Shown in pieces: positions 6,590-8,370 of a DNA stretch of 8,370 nucleotides. The stretch comes from Planctomycetota bacterium (GTDB lineage: Bacteria; Planctomycetota; Phycisphaerae; Phycisphaerales; SM1A02). Each line of letters starts with the position of its first letter. Position 1 is the first letter of the stretch. Position numbers and translations under genes: made by a program. Where the stretch lies: NCBI GenBank assembly GCA_009926815.1, contig RFOC01000079.1, positions 1 to 8,370 of the forward strand. The letters run 5' to 3'. The notes under the pieces are model-generated. The model saw nothing but the letters and a program-made list of their open reading frames with translations. It made no database searches and was not told where the DNA came from.

Positions 6590-8131
6590 ATGCTGCAGTT
6601 CGAGGTCCATGATGCGCTGGGCCCCTCGCGGGATCGGCCGCCCGTGCGGGCGCACCTGCTCGGTCGTGATGACCATCCCGTCTCCGGACGCGTGCAGATG
6701 AAGGGCAGTCGCATCGTGTGCGATCCGGAGGATGGTCTGGCCACGGCCCTCTGTCTGGAGATGGATGTGGGTCCGCTGGGCCGCATCATGCTCAAGACCT
6801 GCCTGCTGCCGCAGCGTCAGGCGCCGTACCTGCTCAACCTGGAACTGGCCCGCCACCAGATCAAGCAGTACATCGTCAAGGGCGAGGAGTGGCTCATGTT
6901 CGATCCGGAGAGCGGAGGCGACAGCTTCCGCATCTGGGAGCGGGCGCGCACGCTCTTCGTGCAGGCGATCACCGAGGGCGACCAGGGCCGCGCGGAGACG
7001 AAGGCTCGCGAGTCGCTCATCGCGGCCCTGGAGGCCGGCGAGCGTCTGGCCGTCATCCAGGCGGAGCAGTCGCTCCAGCGTCGCTACGCCCGCCGCGGGT
7101 CCACCAGCACCCTGATGGGCGTCCGCGTCGATCCCCACCTGGATCCCGCGGTGAGTGGCGCCCTGGGCGTCGACTTCGACGTGGTGGCCGTGGAGACCCC
7201 GTGGAGCCTGATCGAGCCCAAGCCCGGCACCTTCCAGTTCGAGGCGGTGGACCGCTGGATGACGCTGGCGGTCCACGCGCGCCGACCGGTGGTCGCCGGC
7301 CCGCTGCTCCGTTTCGACGCCGAGTGGCTGCCGCCGTGGATGGAGCGGTTCAAGGGCGACTTCAAGGCGATCGTGGATCGGGCCTACATCTTCATGGAGC
7401 AGGTCGTGCACCGCTATCGCGCGGTCGCGTCGCTCTGGAACCTCTGCAGCGGCCTGCACACCAACGCGTGGCATGCCTTCGGCGACAGCGAGCGGATCGA
7501 CCTGGCGAGGCGAGCCGCGCTGCTGGCTCGCCAGAGCCGCAAGGGGGCGAGGACCCTGGTGGAGTTCACCGATCCATTCGGCGAGACCATCGCGGGGAAT
7601 CCGGGTGCGATCAGTGCCTGGCAGTTCCTGGAGCGACTCATCCAGGAAGGCGTCCACATGGATGCCGTCGGCATGCAGCTGAGCATGGGTGGCGGCGGCG
7701 CAGGTCACGGGGTTCGAGACCTGCTGCAGGTCTCGTCCTTGCTGGACCGTTTCCTGGGCTTCGACTGCAAGGTCATGCTCAGTTCCATTGGCGTGCCAAG
7801 CGAGCCCCTGGCGGACGGCGGGGTCTGGCGGCGGCCCTGGAGCGAGGCGGTGCAGGAGCACTGGGCCGCCAGTCTGTCCACCGTCGCCCTCTCCAAGCCC
7901 TTCGTCGAGACGCTGGTGTGGGAGAGGCTTGGCGATGACCCGTCGCGGCCACGGGGTCGGTGCGGCGTCCAGGACGCCTCCGGGAAGTCCAAGCCCGTGG
8001 CCAAGCGGCTCCTTGGGATCCGCAACCGACTGCGGCGACCGCTGGGCAAGCCCGAATCCGAGGCCAAGTCCCCCGATCGGGCGGGTGCCGAATCGAACGA
8101 CGAGACGGCGGCGGGCACGGCGTCGGCATGA
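6590..8131 (+). CDS. GH10 (xylanase)-fold protein lacking both catalytic glutamates
   Basis: A 513-residue protein with no signal peptide, so probably cytosolic. Residues 1-105 form a region I do not recognise, possibly a sandwich-type binding domain, ending in LLNLELARHQIKQYIVKGEE. Residues 106-170 look helical. From about 175 to 480 it follows the GH10 barrel: VETPWSLIEPKPGTFQFEAVD (split at 201-210 and 211-221) matches the family NEMKW..EP..G.F.F..AD segment. PLLRFDAEWLPPWM matches GHTLVWHSQ.P.W, and GVHMDAVGMQLSM (354-366) matches GVPIDGIG.QSHL. The acid/base motif WDVVNE is WNLCSG (283-288), with Gly288 for Glu. The nucleophile motif ITELD is LSSIG (397-401), with Ser399 for Glu. It is therefore unlikely to hydrolyse xylan; a binding or structural role is inferred. 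The Lys/Arg/Ser-rich tail after 480 looks disordered. The open frame extends to an ATG at 6551, but 6590 sits just behind the -10 box. The stop overlaps the next ATG (ATGA). Confidence 0.75.
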   Translation: MLQFEVHDALGPSRDRPPVRAHLLGRDDHPVSGRVQMKGSRIVCDPEDGLATALCLEMDVGPLGRIMLKTCLLPQRQAPYLLNLELARHQIKQYIVKGEEWLMFDPESGGDSFRIWERARTLFVQAITEGDQGRAETKARESLIAALEAGERLAVIQAEQSLQRRYARRGSTSTLMGVRVDPHLDPAVSGALGVDFDVVAVETPWSLIEPKPGTFQFEAVDRWMTLAVHARRPVVAGPLLRFDAEWLPPWMERFKGDFKAIVDRAYIFMEQVVHRYRAVASLWNLCSGLHTNAWHAFGDSERIDLARRAALLARQSRKGARTLVEFTDPFGETIAGNPGAISAWQFLERLIQEGVHMDAVGMQLSMGGGGAGHGVRDLLQVSSLLDRFLGFDCKVMLSSIGVPSEPLADGGVWRRPWSEAVQEHWAASLSTVALSKPFVETLVWERLGDDPSRPRGRCGVQDASGKSKPVAKRLLGIRNRLRRPLGKPESEAKSPDRAGAESNDETAAGTASA

Positions 8132-8370
8132 GGCCCCTGCATCCGGACTGCACGGCGGCCCTCTCGGTGCTCGGTGCCGTGGCCTTGCTCGGGCTCTCGT
8201 GGGGTCGGCTCTCGCCTTCCACGCTCCGGTTTCCCTCGGAGGATCCGCCATGCACGGGCGTGCCGATCTGGCGAGTGGATCTGGATCACGCCGGTCGTGA
8301 CGAACTTGGGTTGCTTCCCGGGGTCGGTGAGCGTCTGGCCGAGCGGATCATGGCGGATCGGGCCCGTCAT
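8128..8370 (+). CDS. Membrane-anchored helix-hairpin-helix (ComEA-like) protein, 5' part only
   Basis: The first 81 residues of a gene running off the right edge. Residues 9-25 (TAALSVLGAVALLGLSW) are a single hydrophobic segment after a short N-terminus holding one Arg, consistent with a signal anchor. Residues 50-81 match one helix-hairpin-helix unit of the ComEA type: VDLDHAGRDELGLLPGVGER, with the hairpin LPGVG at 63-67 followed by LAERIMADRA. ComEA proteins bind double-stranded DNA outside the cytoplasmic membrane during uptake, but single HhH anchors also occur in proteins of unknown role. The ATG overlaps the stop of the GH10-fold gene (ATGA), so the two are probably co-translated. No other competence gene is in view. 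HhH assignment is good; a competence function is unproven. Confidence 0.75.
   Translation, partial: MRPLHPDCTAALSVLGAVALLGLSWGRLSPSTLRFPSEDPPCTGVPIWRVDLDHAGRDELGLLPGVGERLAERIMADRARH

Noticed and set aside
5783..8251. Very long open frame (over 800 codons) on the minus strand across purC and the GH10-fold gene
   Set aside because: Its translation is Arg/His/Pro/Gly-rich low-complexity with no domain. It lies antisense to one real gene and out of frame in another; such frames are common in GC-rich DNA.

Overview
The window is GC-rich, gene-dense bacterial chromosome with strong G/C preference at third codon positions. There is no RNA gene, CRISPR array, insertion sequence or long repeat. The lineage cannot be fixed from sequence alone. 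The GC level, a GH10-fold protein lacking both catalytic glutamates, a TlpA-like protein with an added helical tail, and mixed Shine-Dalgarno/leaderless-looking starts make a Planctomycetes (Phycisphaerae-like) origin my best guess. That is inference.

Layout. Left edge: folE (GTP cyclohydrolase I, minus strand, 3' end outside the window). Divergent from it across about 75 bp is a tightly coupled plus-strand operon of three genes: a formimidoylglutamase/arginase-family ureohydrolase, a Mak-type ROK fructokinase and a Gfo/Idh/MocA-family oxidoreductase. They overlap by 4 nt at each junction (GTGA, ATGA). Converging on it is a minus-strand gene for an exported thioredoxin-fold (TlpA-like) protein. 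A 49-bp divergent promoter separates that gene from folD on the plus strand. folD converges on purC (SAICAR synthetase, minus strand). A 73-bp divergent promoter separates purC from a plus-strand gene for a cytosolic, apparently non-catalytic GH10-fold protein. That gene overlaps by 4 nt (ATGA) a membrane-anchored helix-hairpin-helix (ComEA-like) protein cut by the right edge.

Functional themes. folE, folD and purC are pterin, folate/one-carbon and purine housekeeping genes. The ureohydrolase might feed glutamate if it is a true HutG. The kinase and dehydrogenase look like sugar metabolism, so the three-gene operon has no obvious single pathway. No defence system or mobile element was found.

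Most notable points: (1) the FolD protein has Gln, His and Glu where bifunctional FolD enzymes have their catalytic Lys, Gln and folate-contacting Asp; (2) the GH10-fold protein has Gly and Ser in place of the acid/base and nucleophile glutamates; (3) several genes without a Shine-Dalgarno have a TANNNT hexamer 6-8 nt before the ATG, the arrangement expected for leaderless transcripts.
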